From: JBDHWG01 sp039810085
GTDB taxonomy: Bacteria > Chloroflexota > Anaerolineae > Epilineales > JAHCIE01
NCBI GenBank assembly: GCA_039810085.1
Contig: JBDHWG010000024.1
Span: forward strand, 1 to 64,000
DNA length: 64,000 bases
Direction of reading: 5' to 3'
How positions within the stretch are numbered: position 1 is the first letter of the stretch; each line of letters opens with the position of its first letter. Both the position numbers and the translations under genes were made by a program. This document shows positions 15,344 to 23,954 of the stretch, in pieces. The notes beneath the pieces were generated by a model that had not been told where the DNA came from, made no database searches, and saw nothing but the letters and a program-made list of their open reading frames with translations.

Positions 15344-16303
15344 CTACGCGAACGAGAATTCCTTTCCGACGCCACGCTGCCGCGCCGATTCGTAGGCCCA
15401 GCGTATGAGCGGCGCGTCCCAGGCAAAGACCCCGAACTGGCTGTACAACAGCGTCTCGTCCGACCTCCGGCGCACCGGCGCACCGCGCAGCACGTCGGCC
15501 AGGAAGAGCACGTCGGGGGGGAGACCTTCGTCCCCGCGTCGTGGTGGCCACGGCTCCCAGCCGGTCGGTCGCGCTTCGGGCTGAAAGCGGTCGGGCAGCA
15601 CGAGGCGGGCCTGCAGGTCGTAAGGCACAATGCCCCAGGCGATGCTGGTGACGATTGCGCCCGGCCGAACTGCGGACGCCTCGAATAGTGGGCGGCCGCC
15701 TGCCGAGGCGCCGATAATTACATCCGCGCCCTCGACTGCGTGCCGCGCCTCGTCGACGGCGCGCACGAGTAGCGCCTCCGTCGTCATCTCCCGAGCGAAC
15801 CGCTCACGATTAGCCGGCGTGCGGCTGTGGACGCGGACTTCGGTCAGATCAGGCATCGCCACGCGCAGGGCGCGCAGAAACATCGTCGCCTCCTTCCCGC
15901 TGCCCAGCATGGCGGCGGTCCGAGCGTCCTCCGGCGCCAGCGCGGCTGTTGCGACAGCCGCCACGCCGGAGGTGCGCCAGGATCCCAGGTCGTGCAGGTC
16001 CATAATCGCCGCGACCCGCCCGTCCTGGTCGAACAGCATGGCGAGCGAGTCTCCCGACTGCGCTGTGGGTCCAACCGGCGGCGCGAACGCCCGCACCGAC
16101 GTGCCCGACGGCGAGGCCAGCAGATTCACGTGGACACGCGCCTCTTTGGAGGTCCCCAGCGGGTAGGCCAGCCACGACTGGTGCTCGTCCGGCTCCTGGA
16201 CGGAATTCCGCAGCGCCTCACGAATCACGTCGAAGCTGGCGCGGATCGAGTCCGGGTCGGTGAACAACGGGGCGAGGTCTGAGTGGGTTAGCAGTAGGGT
16301 CAT
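15344..16303 (-). CDS. Ornithine cyclodeaminase/mu-crystallin-family protein
   Basis: 319 residues, standard family length. The nucleotide-binding loop is AAMLGSGKEATMFLRAL near 130-146, with HSRTPANRERFA following and VIIGASAGGRPLFEA later. Members reduce imines or deaminate amino acids with NAD(P)H: ornithine cyclodeaminase, alanine dehydrogenase and pyrroline reductases. The substrate cannot be chosen here. The GSG loop is slightly shorter than the usual GxGxQA, with Lys-Glu-Ala replacing Gln-Ala. CAGGAGG lies before the ATG. Confidence 0.8.
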   Translation of the reverse strand: MTLLLTHSDLAPLFTDPDSIRASFDVIREALRNSVQEPDEHQSWLAYPLGTSKEARVHVNLLASPSGTSVRAFAPPVGPTAQSGDSLAMLFDQDGRVAAIMDLHDLGSWRTSGVAAVATAALAPEDARTAAMLGSGKEATMFLRALRVAMPDLTEVRVHSRTPANRERFAREMTTEALLVRAVDEARHAVEGADVIIGASAGGRPLFEASAVRPGAIVTSIAWGIVPYDLQARLVLPDRFQPEARPTGWEPWPPRRGDEGLPPDVLFLADVLRGAPVRRRSDETLLYSQFGVFAWDAPLIRWAYESARQRGVGKEFSFA

Positions 16304-16326
16304 GCAGCCTCCTGCCCAGGAATGGG

Positions 16327-17232
16327 TTACCCGGAAATAGCGGCCTCGACGAGGCGACGCGCGTCGTCGGCGTTCTCGATGGGCGCTAGACCGGTGCGAA
16401 CCTCCCAGATCTCCTGGTGGTAGGCGCTCTGCCCCGGCTCCAGGCGCACCATCGGTCCCAGCGTCTCCAGTTCAACAAACTGGTCGTTGCAGTAGACCTC
16501 GGTGTTGCAGCCGAAGTCCGCGTGGATGCTTTCCGGCTGTGGCGTGAAGTGCTTGACGAACAGCACGTTGTCGATGGCATAGGCCAGCCAGCCGCGCCGG
16601 TTCAGATAGCCCACCTTGAACGGCGGCAGGGCCGCCTCCGCGCGCAACACGAGCATCTGGTCGTCGGGGAAGAAGCGCGGGTCGGCCAGGCGCGTGTAAG
16701 GCCAGAGGACGAGCTGGCGGTTAGGCAGAAGACCGACGCCGTCCAGCGCCCACTTGGTTTGGGGCAGGACGACCCACCCGCCCAGGCGCATCTGGGTGAT
16801 GGCCCACGGCGCAAGCTCGACCGGCCACGGACCGTCGTTGGTCAGCGTGTGGTTGAGGGTAAGCGAGGGCGCGTCCGGCGTCAGACGCAGCTCGATGGTC
16901 TTGCGGATACCCGTGACGGACTCGGGCGGCTGGATCAACCGCACGCCGTGGGCCAGGTTCTCGACGCGGAAGCCGACGTGGTCGGGCATGTAGGTGCGGG
17001 GCATCGCTTCGGGCGAGTGCCACAGACGGTGGCCGCCGCGGAAGAAGTAGTCACCGTGAGGCGTTCCCACCTTCATGTCGGGCATTTCCGCCAGAAGATT
17101 CTGGTTCGAGTCGCCGACGAAGAGGCGCACGATGCGGGGACCGTCTTGCGTCAAGAACTCGACGCGCAGCTTCCCGTTGTCGAGGGCGCGGGTGGGCAGG
17201 CCGTAGAAATCGAGACTTGTGGTTGTGGTCAT
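16327..17232 (-). CDS. Mutarotase-like (DUF4380-type) protein of the xylose operon
   Basis: 301 residues, beta-rich, with features of the galactose-mutarotase-like superfamily: ENLAHGVRLIQPPES, KTIELRLTPDAPSLTLNHTLTNDG (common in carbohydrate-binding beta sandwiches) and WAITQM. It resembles DUF4380 proteins; I cannot confirm catalytic His/Glu residues. It overlaps the end of xylB by 4 bases, so it is the third gene of the xyl operon and could interconvert xylose anomers or handle a related sugar. Function is inferred from context. Confidence 0.55.
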   Translation of the reverse strand: MTTTTSLDFYGLPTRALDNGKLRVEFLTQDGPRIVRLFVGDSNQNLLAEMPDMKVGTPHGDYFFRGGHRLWHSPEAMPRTYMPDHVGFRVENLAHGVRLIQPPESVTGIRKTIELRLTPDAPSLTLNHTLTNDGPWPVELAPWAITQMRLGGWVVLPQTKWALDGVGLLPNRQLVLWPYTRLADPRFFPDDQMLVLRAEAALPPFKVGYLNRRGWLAYAIDNVLFVKHFTPQPESIHADFGCNTEVYCNDQFVELETLGPMVRLEPGQSAYHQEIWEVRTGLAPIENADDARRLVEAAISG

Positions 17233-18722
17233 GCTGCTACTCCGTGGAATGTGGGCTTGAGAGCCGTGTAGAGGCCGTGATAGACGGGATACTGAGCGCG
17301 GTAGACCTCGGCCTGTTCCGCATCCGGGTGGTCCTCACCCATGACCAGAACGGTTTGGGCAGCCGCCGTCGGTACATCCGGCCAGACACCCGCGCCGACC
17401 CCGGCCAGCAGGGCGGCGCCGAGGGCCGTTCCCTCGGTCGTGTTGACCGTAGCAAGGGGAGTGCCGAGGACGCTGGCGAGAATTTGCCGCCAGAGGGCGC
17501 TGCGAGCGCCGCCACCCGACACACGCACCCCTTCGATGGGCGGGAGGCCCGCGCCGGCCATCAGCTCGAAGCCATCCTTCAGCCCGTAGGCTACTCCCTC
17601 CAAGACGGCGCGGGTCAGGTGGCCGCGGCCGTGGCGCACCGTCAGCCCTACCCACGCGCCGCGCGCTAGGGGGTCGGGGTAGGGCATGCGCTCGCCGGTG
17701 AGATAGGGGAGGAACAGCAGGCCCTCCGCCCCGGCCGGGGCATTGGCAGCCTCAGCGAGCAGCGCGTCGAAGCTCATGTCCGGCGCAACCGTATCGTGGT
17801 GCCACTGTAGGCTGCCCGCTGCCGACAGCATGACGCCCATGAGGTGCCACATGCGCGGCACAGCGTGGCAGAAGGCGTGCAGCCGCCCCTGCGCCTCGAC
17901 GCGGTACTCCTGGGACGCCGCGAAGACGACGCCAGAGGTCCCCAACGTCATGGAGACAAGGCCCTCGCGGACGATGCCGTTGCCGACCGCCGCCGCCGCC
18001 TGGTCGCCCGCGCCGCCGACGATGGGCGTCCCGGCCAGCAGGCCCGTCGCCTGGGCGGCCGCTGCGCTGACGCGGCTGCTCACCACAGGCGACTCGGTCA
18101 CCTCGGGCAGCCAGGCGCCGGGAATGTCGAGCGCCTGGAGAATCTCGTCTGACCATTGGCGCTCGCGCACGTTGAGCAATGACGTGCCGGACGCATCGGA
18201 GACGTCGCTGAAGAACTCGCCGCTCAAGCAGAAGCGCACGTAGTCCTTGGGCAGAAGGATGTGAGCAATGCGGGCGTAGTTGTCCGGCTCGTTCTCCCGC
18301 GTCCAGACAATCTTGGGCGCGGTGAAGCCGGTCAGAACCGGGTTGCCGGTAATCTCCAGCACGCGCTCGGCCCCGACAATCTCGGTGATCTCGGCGCACT
18401 GGCGCGCCGTGCGCTGGTCGTTCCAGAGGATGCAGGGGCGGATGACCCCATTCTGCCGGTCCAGCAGCACCATGCCGTGCATCTGCCCCGTCAGGCCAAC
18501 AGCGGCCACGTCCGGGCCGCGAGCCTGTGCCTGGTCCAGCGCGGCACGGATGCTCTTCACTGTCGCGCCCCAAAAGAGGGTTGGGCTTTGCTCAGTCCAG
18601 CCGGGGCGCGGCGTCTCGAAGCCGTAGCCCGCCGAGGCCACGGCGACGACGTTGCCGTCGGTGTCGATGAGAAGCGCCTTGGTCGCGGTGGTGGACGTGT
18701 CGATGCCGAGCAGGTAAGGCAT
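17229..18722 (-). CDS. xylB: Xylulokinase
   Basis: 497 residues, the usual length for this FGGY-family kinase, which phosphorylates D-xylulose to xylulose 5-phosphate. Visible features are LGIDTSTTATKALLID with Asp8 (ATP site), GLTGQMHGMV (sugar-binding signature of xylulokinases), GGAGDQAAAAVG with catalytic Asp240, and SGGGARSALWRQILA (adenine site). The ATG at 18722 is chosen because the family begins MPYLLGIDTS; the frame happens to stay open another 156 codons into xylA. It starts 8 bases after xylA and overlaps the next gene by 4 bases. Confidence 0.95.
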   Translation of the reverse strand: MPYLLGIDTSTTATKALLIDTDGNVVAVASAGYGFETPRPGWTEQSPTLFWGATVKSIRAALDQAQARGPDVAAVGLTGQMHGMVLLDRQNGVIRPCILWNDQRTARQCAEITEIVGAERVLEITGNPVLTGFTAPKIVWTRENEPDNYARIAHILLPKDYVRFCLSGEFFSDVSDASGTSLLNVRERQWSDEILQALDIPGAWLPEVTESPVVSSRVSAAAAQATGLLAGTPIVGGAGDQAAAAVGNGIVREGLVSMTLGTSGVVFAASQEYRVEAQGRLHAFCHAVPRMWHLMGVMLSAAGSLQWHHDTVAPDMSFDALLAEAANAPAGAEGLLFLPYLTGERMPYPDPLARGAWVGLTVRHGRGHLTRAVLEGVAYGLKDGFELMAGAGLPPIEGVRVSGGGARSALWRQILASVLGTPLATVNTTEGTALGAALLAGVGAGVWPDVPTAAAQTVLVMGEDHPDAEQAEVYRAQYPVYHGLYTALKPTFHGVAA

Positions 18723-18730
18723 AGGACCCT

Positions 18731-19900
18731 CTAACGCACACCCAGCAGCAGCTCGATGGTAAGCTGGTCGAGGCGCTCGTAGCCCAGGCCGCGCCGGCCG
18801 AGCGCGACCCGGTCGAACGTGCGCGCCTTGAGCGCCTGCGCCCTGTCGCGGCTGTAGCGGCCGGGGTACTGCGCCATCGCCGGGTCGCCGGCGTTTATCT
18901 CGGCCAACAGGGCCTGAATCTCCGCGTCGGCGTTGAACCGCGCCGCCTTCTCCTTGAGGATGAGGTACGTCCGCATGCAGCCGCGCGCGAAGTCCTTCAC
19001 CCCCTCGTAGTCCTCGGTACGGTAGGCGTGGGCGTCGAAGTGGCGCGAGCCGCTGTAGCCGACATCCTCCAGGAACTTGACCAGAAAAAAGTTCTGCTTG
19101 ATGTTCTGGGACGCGAAGCGGAAGTCCTGGTCGTAGCGCGCGTAGTTCTGGTCGTTGAGGTCGATGTGGAACAGCTTCCCCGCGTCCCACGCCTGGGCCA
19201 CGTTATGGAGGAAATTCAGCCCGGCCATCTGCTCGTGGGCCACCTCCGGGTTCACGCCGACCATCTGGGGGTGGTCCAACGTGGCGATGAAAGCAAGCAT
19301 GTGGCCCGTAGTCGCCAGGTAGAGGTCGCCGCGCGGCTCGTTGGGCTTGGCCTCCAGGGCAAACTTCAGGTCGTAGCCGTTGTCGATGGCGTACTCACAC
19401 AGGAAGTTCAGCGCCTCACGGAAGCGCTTCGTCGCGTCGAGGGGGTTCTTGCTGGCGTCACTCTCCGTGCCCTCGCGCCCGCCCCAGAACACGTAAATCT
19501 TCGCGCCTAGCTCAACGCCTAGGTCGATGGCGCGCATCGTCTTTTGGAGGGCGTAGGCCCGTACCGTGGGATCATTGGACGTAAACGCGCCGTCCTTGAA
19601 CGCCGGGTCGGTGAACAGGTTGGTTGTCGCCATCGGGACGACAAGCCCTGTTTCATTCAGCGCCTTCTTGAAGTCGGCGACGATGCGGTCGCGCTCGCTC
19701 GGCGTCGCGGTGATGGGGACGAGGTCGTTGTCGTGGAAGTTGACACCATAAGCGCCGACGTCGGCGAGCAGGTGGACAAGCTCGACCGGCGCGAGGGGCT
19801 GGCGCACCGGCTCACCAAACGGATCGCGGCCGGTGTTGCCCACGGTCCAGAGGCCAAACGTAAACTTGTCTTCGGGTTTCGGCTGATAAGCGTCGGACAT
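18731..19900 (-). CDS. xylA: Xylose isomerase (short class I type)
   Basis: 389 residues, the size of the short (Actinoplanes/Streptomyces/Thermus-type) enzymes. It converts D-xylose to D-xylulose. Active-site features: His56 and Asp59 in VNFHDNDL, Glu183 and Lys185 in ALEAKPNEPRGD, Glu219 and His222 in NPEVAHEQMAG, Asp residues in HIDLNDQ, and Asp in RHFDAHAYR. The ATG at 19900 follows GGAG; an in-frame ATG at 19954 lacks support. First gene of the operon xylA-xylB-mutarotase-like. No xylose transporter or regulator adjoins. Confidence 0.95.
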   Translation of the reverse strand: MSDAYQPKPEDKFTFGLWTVGNTGRDPFGEPVRQPLAPVELVHLLADVGAYGVNFHDNDLVPITATPSERDRIVADFKKALNETGLVVPMATTNLFTDPAFKDGAFTSNDPTVRAYALQKTMRAIDLGVELGAKIYVFWGGREGTESDASKNPLDATKRFREALNFLCEYAIDNGYDLKFALEAKPNEPRGDLYLATTGHMLAFIATLDHPQMVGVNPEVAHEQMAGLNFLHNVAQAWDAGKLFHIDLNDQNYARYDQDFRFASQNIKQNFFLVKFLEDVGYSGSRHFDAHAYRTEDYEGVKDFARGCMRTYLILKEKAARFNADAEIQALLAEINAGDPAMAQYPGRYSRDRAQALKARTFDRVALGRRGLGYERLDQLTIELLLGVR

Positions 19901-20049
19901 AGGGATCTCCAAGAAACAGGATTTCTGAGGAGATGATACACCAGCGCGGGGCATTCGTCCATACGCAATGACCTAGCGCCCAGCGCCCGCGCTATGGCGG
20001 ACAGCCAGGCGCTCAATATAATGGGCAGTAGCGGTCGATTTTGTTCGTT

Positions 20050-20075
20050 GAAAGTTTCACCGTGGTGAAACTTTC
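20050..20075. promoter_or_regulatory. 26-base perfect palindrome upstream of xylA
   Basis: GAAAGTTTCACC (20050-20061) and GGTGAAACTTTC (20064-20075) around GT. It lies 150 bases before the xylA start, between divergent genes. It could be an operator for a sugar-responsive repressor, or another hairpin repeat. Confidence 0.45.
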
Positions 20076-20192
20076 GCGCAGGGTTCGTCGTGGTAGTAGG
20101 TAGAACCTGGCGTCCCGCCGGGCGGTGGTTTGGCTTGCCTGCCAGCGGCGGGCGAGCAGACATGAGTCGGTACTTGCCTGGAAAGGAAGACT

Positions 20193-21311
20193 ATGAGGCG
20201 AGCACACGCAGTACGCATCCTGGGCGTCGTCCTGGGCATCCTGTTGCTGTCGCTGGCGGTCATGCCGGCGTGGGCCAATCCGGCCGAAGACGAGACCATG
20301 CCCAACGCCGTCACGCCGAAGCCTGCGCCAGCGGCGTACTCCTTGGGACAGCTCAAACACAGCGTTCAGACGCTCAACAACTGCGGCCCGGCGTCCGTCG
20401 TCGCCGTGCTGGACTACTACGGCTTCAACGTCTCACAAGGGGAAGCGCGGCAGGTGCTGCGCCCGTACTCCGACAGCCGGGGGATGGGCTGGCAGGTGAT
20501 CGCGCCCTACGTCGCCAAGTTCGGCCTGGAAACGAAGGCGCGCATTAACGGCAACAACGACGTCATCAAGCAGCTCGTCGCGAACGACATCCCGGTCATC
20601 GTGCTGCAAAACGTGAGCGAGAGCTATCGCGTCGGCCACTATCGTGTCGTGCAGGGCTACAACGACAAGGCCGGCGTCTTTTATGTCGACGACTCCCTGC
20701 TCGGCCCGAATATCGCCATCTCCTACGATAGCTTCGACGCGCGCTGGGAGGGCCTGAGCTACAGCTGGAACCCCTACATCCCCATCTACCGCCCGGACCA
20801 GGCGCCCCTCGTGGCAGCCATCCTCGGCCCGGACTACACCGATGTCGGCATGTACAGCCGTGTCCTGCCCGACCTGCGCGCCGCCGTCAACACCAACCCG
20901 AACGACCGCATGGCATGGAGCCGGCTGGTCGAGGCGCTCGCCGGAGCCGAACGCTGGCAGGAAGCGTTGACGACATTGGACAACATGCCCAGCATGGGGC
21001 GCGGCGGTTTCGGCGGCTATGGCGACCGAAGCTTTGGCGGCTCGTCCAACAGCGCCCTGCGGCTCAAGCTGCTGAACAAGCTTGGCCGCTACCAGGAGGC
21101 GCTGGACGGCGCAGAGACGGCGCTGGCGCGCAGCAGCGGCAACGGCTTCGGCTTTGGAGGCTCCGGAACGGCGGCGCTCTGGCTGCAAAAGGCGGAGGCG
21201 CTGCGCGGGCTGGGGCAGATCGACGACGCGCGCGCCGCCTATCAGCAGGCGCTGAAGCTGGACAAGTCGCTGGTCGAGGCGGCGGACCGCCTGGCCTCGC
21301 TGGGTAATTAA
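20193..21311 (+). CDS. Secreted C39-family peptidase with TPR region
   Basis: 372 residues with a signal peptide at 1-29. The peptidase-C39-like domain at about 50-205 shows the Cys motif QTLNNCGPASVVAVL, GMGWQVIAPYV, and the His/Asp part GHYRVVQGYNDKAGVFYVDD. C-terminal TPR-like helices follow at about 235-370 (DRMAWSRLVEALAGAERWQEAL, then DDARAAYQQALKLDKSLVEA). Two Gly/Phe-rich inserts (MGRGGFGGYGDRSFGG and SSGNGFGFGGSG) interrupt the TPRs. A GGAAAGGA site precedes the ATG. Substrate unknown; no bacteriocin or transporter gene adjoins. Confidence 0.82.
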   Translation: MRRAHAVRILGVVLGILLLSLAVMPAWANPAEDETMPNAVTPKPAPAAYSLGQLKHSVQTLNNCGPASVVAVLDYYGFNVSQGEARQVLRPYSDSRGMGWQVIAPYVAKFGLETKARINGNNDVIKQLVANDIPVIVLQNVSESYRVGHYRVVQGYNDKAGVFYVDDSLLGPNIAISYDSFDARWEGLSYSWNPYIPIYRPDQAPLVAAILGPDYTDVGMYSRVLPDLRAAVNTNPNDRMAWSRLVEALAGAERWQEALTTLDNMPSMGRGGFGGYGDRSFGGSSNSALRLKLLNKLGRYQEALDGAETALARSSGNGFGFGGSGTAALWLQKAEALRGLGQIDDARAAYQQALKLDKSLVEAADRLASLGN

Positions 21312-21356
21312 GGCCGCTACACTCCTACTCCATTCACAGTACACAGTCGTAAGCGT

Positions 21357-21393
21357 GACTTCCGCCGTCGTTCACATCGAAGCGGCGGAAGTC
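21357..21393. other. Strong hairpin after the C39 peptidase gene
   Basis: GACTTCCGCCG (21357-21367) and CGGCGGAAGTC (21383-21393), with outer GCGTGAC/GTCACGC pairing possible at 21353-21359 and 21406-21412. No T run follows, so it is a processing hairpin, a weak terminator or a repeat. Confidence 0.5.
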
Positions 21394-21440
21394 ATGCCTG
21401 CGAATTGTCACGCTCATGACAGACTTATGGGAGATACGCT

Positions 21441-22244
21441 TTGAGTGACGTACAGGGAAGGACACCAGGACGTTCGTGGGGTTGTTTGACAAGTGGGTTG
21501 ATAGGCCTGGTGATTGGCGGGCTGATTGTGTTGTTGGGAACCGTGTTTGTGGGGATGCCGCTGGCGCTCGGCCACCGCAACGACTTGCCCCTGGAAAGGC
21601 TGTACGGTGATCTCGCTGTCGGGATCGCGTCGCGGTCGGCGACGGGCTTGCAGAATCCGGTCGCCTCGAACAATCGGGCGTTGGAGGCGGGGCGCAACGC
21701 ATACACCGGCTCGTGCGCCGTGTGTCACGGCGCCAATGGTGACGGTCAGGGGACATTTGGCCTCGGTCTGTATCCACCGGCATCAGATTTGCGCGCCCAC
21801 GATACGCAGGAGAAGACCGACGGGCAGTTGTTCTGGATCATCAAGAATGGTCTGAGCTTCGCCGGCATGCCTGCCTTCGGCGACAAGTATGATGACCAGA
21901 CGATCTGGGCAATGGTCGCGTACACACGCGCCCTCGGGAACGGCAAGGCCGGGCCGGCCGCACAGATCCCCGCGCCTACGCCGGAGCAGCTCGCCGTCGC
22001 CAACCCGGCTGGCGACGCGGTGGGGCGCGGTGCGGCGGTGTACTTTGCCCAGGGCTGTCAGTCGTGTCACGGGGCAGTCGGCAATGCGCCGGGCGAGTTA
22101 GGGCTGCGGAATACCCGCGAAGCGCAAGAGGCTGTGCGCCAGGGCCGCCAGGGCATGCCGCATTACGACCAGAACTACATCTCGGACGCCCAGCTCACCG
22201 ATCTCGTCGCCTACATCAACACCTTCGCGGGTCAACGACGGTAG
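21441..22244 (+). CDS. Membrane-anchored di-haem cytochrome c
   Basis: 267 residues. One membrane helix at about 17-42 anchors two class-I cytochrome c domains. Haem 1: CAVCH (Cys92, Cys95, His96) with axial Met143 in FAGMPAFGD. Haem 2: CQSCH (Cys206, Cys209, His210) with likely axial Met239 in RQGMPHYDQ. Such proteins carry electrons outside the membrane. The start is a TTG at 21441, 7 bases after GGGAG; the nearby ATG at 21427 runs into a stop. No oxidase or bc1 gene adjoins, so the partner is unknown. Confidence 0.88.
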   Translation: MSDVQGRTPGRSWGCLTSGLIGLVIGGLIVLLGTVFVGMPLALGHRNDLPLERLYGDLAVGIASRSATGLQNPVASNNRALEAGRNAYTGSCAVCHGANGDGQGTFGLGLYPPASDLRAHDTQEKTDGQLFWIIKNGLSFAGMPAFGDKYDDQTIWAMVAYTRALGNGKAGPAAQIPAPTPEQLAVANPAGDAVGRGAAVYFAQGCQSCHGAVGNAPGELGLRNTREAQEAVRQGRQGMPHYDQNYISDAQLTDLVAYINTFAGQRR

Positions 22245-22298
22245 GAGAGCACACAGTATCTCATGGATGCTGAGGCCCTACCAGCGCATCAGTTCATC

Positions 22299-22331
22299 AA
22301 AGCTCCACTACAGCGCGGCAGTGGAGCTTTT
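22299..22331 (+). terminator. Rho-independent terminator
   Basis: AAAGCTCCACT (22299-22309) pairs with AGTGGAGCTTT (22320-22330) and continues into TTTTG. It follows the cytochrome gene by 55 bases. Confidence 0.8.
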
Positions 22332-22411
22332 GCTTGCACGAAGGGCTTACTGGCATCACTTTTGCTTTGTCTTGTTGAGAGTTAGTTTGTGATAGGAAAA
22401 GGAAGTGTCCA

Positions 22412-23764
22412 ATGAACAAACAAGTGACTTATAAGAGTTCAACGACCCCGTGGCGAAACGTTCTCATCGTCCTCTTCACGATGGCGCTGATGCTCGTCGC
22501 TACAGCGTGTGACACGGCCCAGACGAGCCAAAACCAGAGCGCCCCTTCCTCCAGCTCATCCACGACATCGACCAGTGGACAATCGGCTAATAACACCTCA
22601 TCATCCGCCTCCACATCCAATAGCGGCCAGACCACATCGACGAACAGCGCATCGGCCCCCGCGTCTACCACGGGGCAGAATACCTCCACCAACACCACAT
22701 CCGCTTCTAACAACGGGCAGAACACTGCGGCGACAAGCAGCCAGCCCGCATCAGGAAACCAAAACAGCGCCGCTCCTGTCTCCGCCGGCGATTTCTCAAC
22801 GGCGGTGCGCCGCGTCACTGACCAGGTACGGCCCGCCGTTGTCCAGATTACCAACGAGCAGACGCAGGTAGACCAGACTAACCAGGCGCTCAGCGTTCCG
22901 GCCGGCGTTGGCTCCGGCGTCATCTACGACAACCAGGGCCACATCCTCACCAACAACCACGTCATCGCCGGCGCGCAGCAGCTCCTCGTCTCCCTGCCCG
23001 ACGGGCGGTCGTTCCCGGCCAAGCTCGTCGGCGCCGACCCGCAGACGGACCTGGCCGTCGTCCAGATTAGCGGCGACAATCTGCCCGTGGCGCAGTTGGG
23101 CGACTCAAAGCAGCTCGGCGTTGGCGACTGGGTTGTCGCGATTGGCAACGCCCTGGCCCTCGAAGGCGGCCCCACCGTCACCGCTGGCGTGGTCAGCGCC
23201 ATGGGGCGTACCATCCAGGAACCGGGCGATACGCCCGGCAGCGCCGGCCCGTTCCTGTTCGACGTCATTCAGACAAGCGCGCCCATCAACCCCGGTAACT
23301 CCGGCGGTCCGCTCATCAACCTGAACGGCCAGGTCGTCGGCATCAACACGTTGGTCGCCGGGCAGAGCGAGCCGGGCGTTCCCGCCCAGGGCATTGGCTT
23401 CGCCATCGCCATCTCGACGGCCAAGCCCATCGCCGATCAGCTCGTCACCAACGGCCGCGCCGTCCATCCCTACGTCGGCATCATGTACGCGCCGCTCAAC
23501 CCGGCAATCGCCCGCCAGCTCAACACGCAGCAAACGCAAGGTGTCGTCATCCAGCAGGTCATGCCTGGCACACCGGCCGCCAGCGCCGGTTTGCGCTCGC
23601 GGGACGTTATCACGGGGGTGGACGGCAACACCATCAAGGGCGGCACAGACCTGGCCGAAGCGCTCAACGGCCACAAGCCCGGCGACACGGTGACACTGAC
23701 GGTGAACCGGGGCGGCCAGACGATGAACGTTCAGGTGAAGCTGGGCGAGATGCCGCAGTCGTAG
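22412..23764 (+). CDS. HtrA/DegP-family serine protease lipoprotein
   Basis: 450 residues. A lipoprotein signal with LVATAC (Cys33) is followed by a Ser/Thr/Asn/Gln-rich linker at about 35-122, a trypsin-like domain with His183 (ILTNNHV), Asp213 (QTDLAVV) and Ser297 (NPGNSGGP), and one PDZ domain at about 352-445 (GVVIQQVMPGTPAASAGLRS). It would degrade misfolded envelope proteins. One PDZ makes it DegS/HhoA-like in layout. The low-complexity linker is longer than usual and would hold the protease off the membrane. A terminator lies on each side, so it is monocistronic. Confidence 0.92.
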   Translation: MNKQVTYKSSTTPWRNVLIVLFTMALMLVATACDTAQTSQNQSAPSSSSSTTSTSGQSANNTSSSASTSNSGQTTSTNSASAPASTTGQNTSTNTTSASNNGQNTAATSSQPASGNQNSAAPVSAGDFSTAVRRVTDQVRPAVVQITNEQTQVDQTNQALSVPAGVGSGVIYDNQGHILTNNHVIAGAQQLLVSLPDGRSFPAKLVGADPQTDLAVVQISGDNLPVAQLGDSKQLGVGDWVVAIGNALALEGGPTVTAGVVSAMGRTIQEPGDTPGSAGPFLFDVIQTSAPINPGNSGGPLINLNGQVVGINTLVAGQSEPGVPAQGIGFAIAISTAKPIADQLVTNGRAVHPYVGIMYAPLNPAIARQLNTQQTQGVVIQQVMPGTPAASAGLRSRDVITGVDGNTIKGGTDLAEALNGHKPGDTVTLTVNRGGQTMNVQVKLGEMPQS

Positions 23765-23797
23765 CATTCTCTCGGCGCAAGCCTTTCCGCGAACTCG

Positions 23798-23830
23798 CAG
23801 GCCGCGGCACAAACGTGTCGGGGCCTGTTT
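23798..23830 (+). terminator. Rho-independent terminator
   Basis: CAGGCC then CGGCAC pair with GTGTCGG then GGCCTG (one mismatch), followed by TTTGCGTTT. It closes the HtrA gene. Confidence 0.75.
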
Positions 23831-23954
23831 GCGTTTCCGTCTGGAAACTGTAAAGGCCCTATGCGGGATATCAAATCAGCCAAATCGACGATGACGCTGA
23901 CCTCGTATTGGGTTATCATCGTACTGACTCACTATCGACGGAGGAAAAATCTGC

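Noticed and set aside
18723..19190. Upstream extension of xylB by 156 codons
   Set aside because: This stretch is inside xylA in another frame; the kinase family begins MPYLLGID at 18722.
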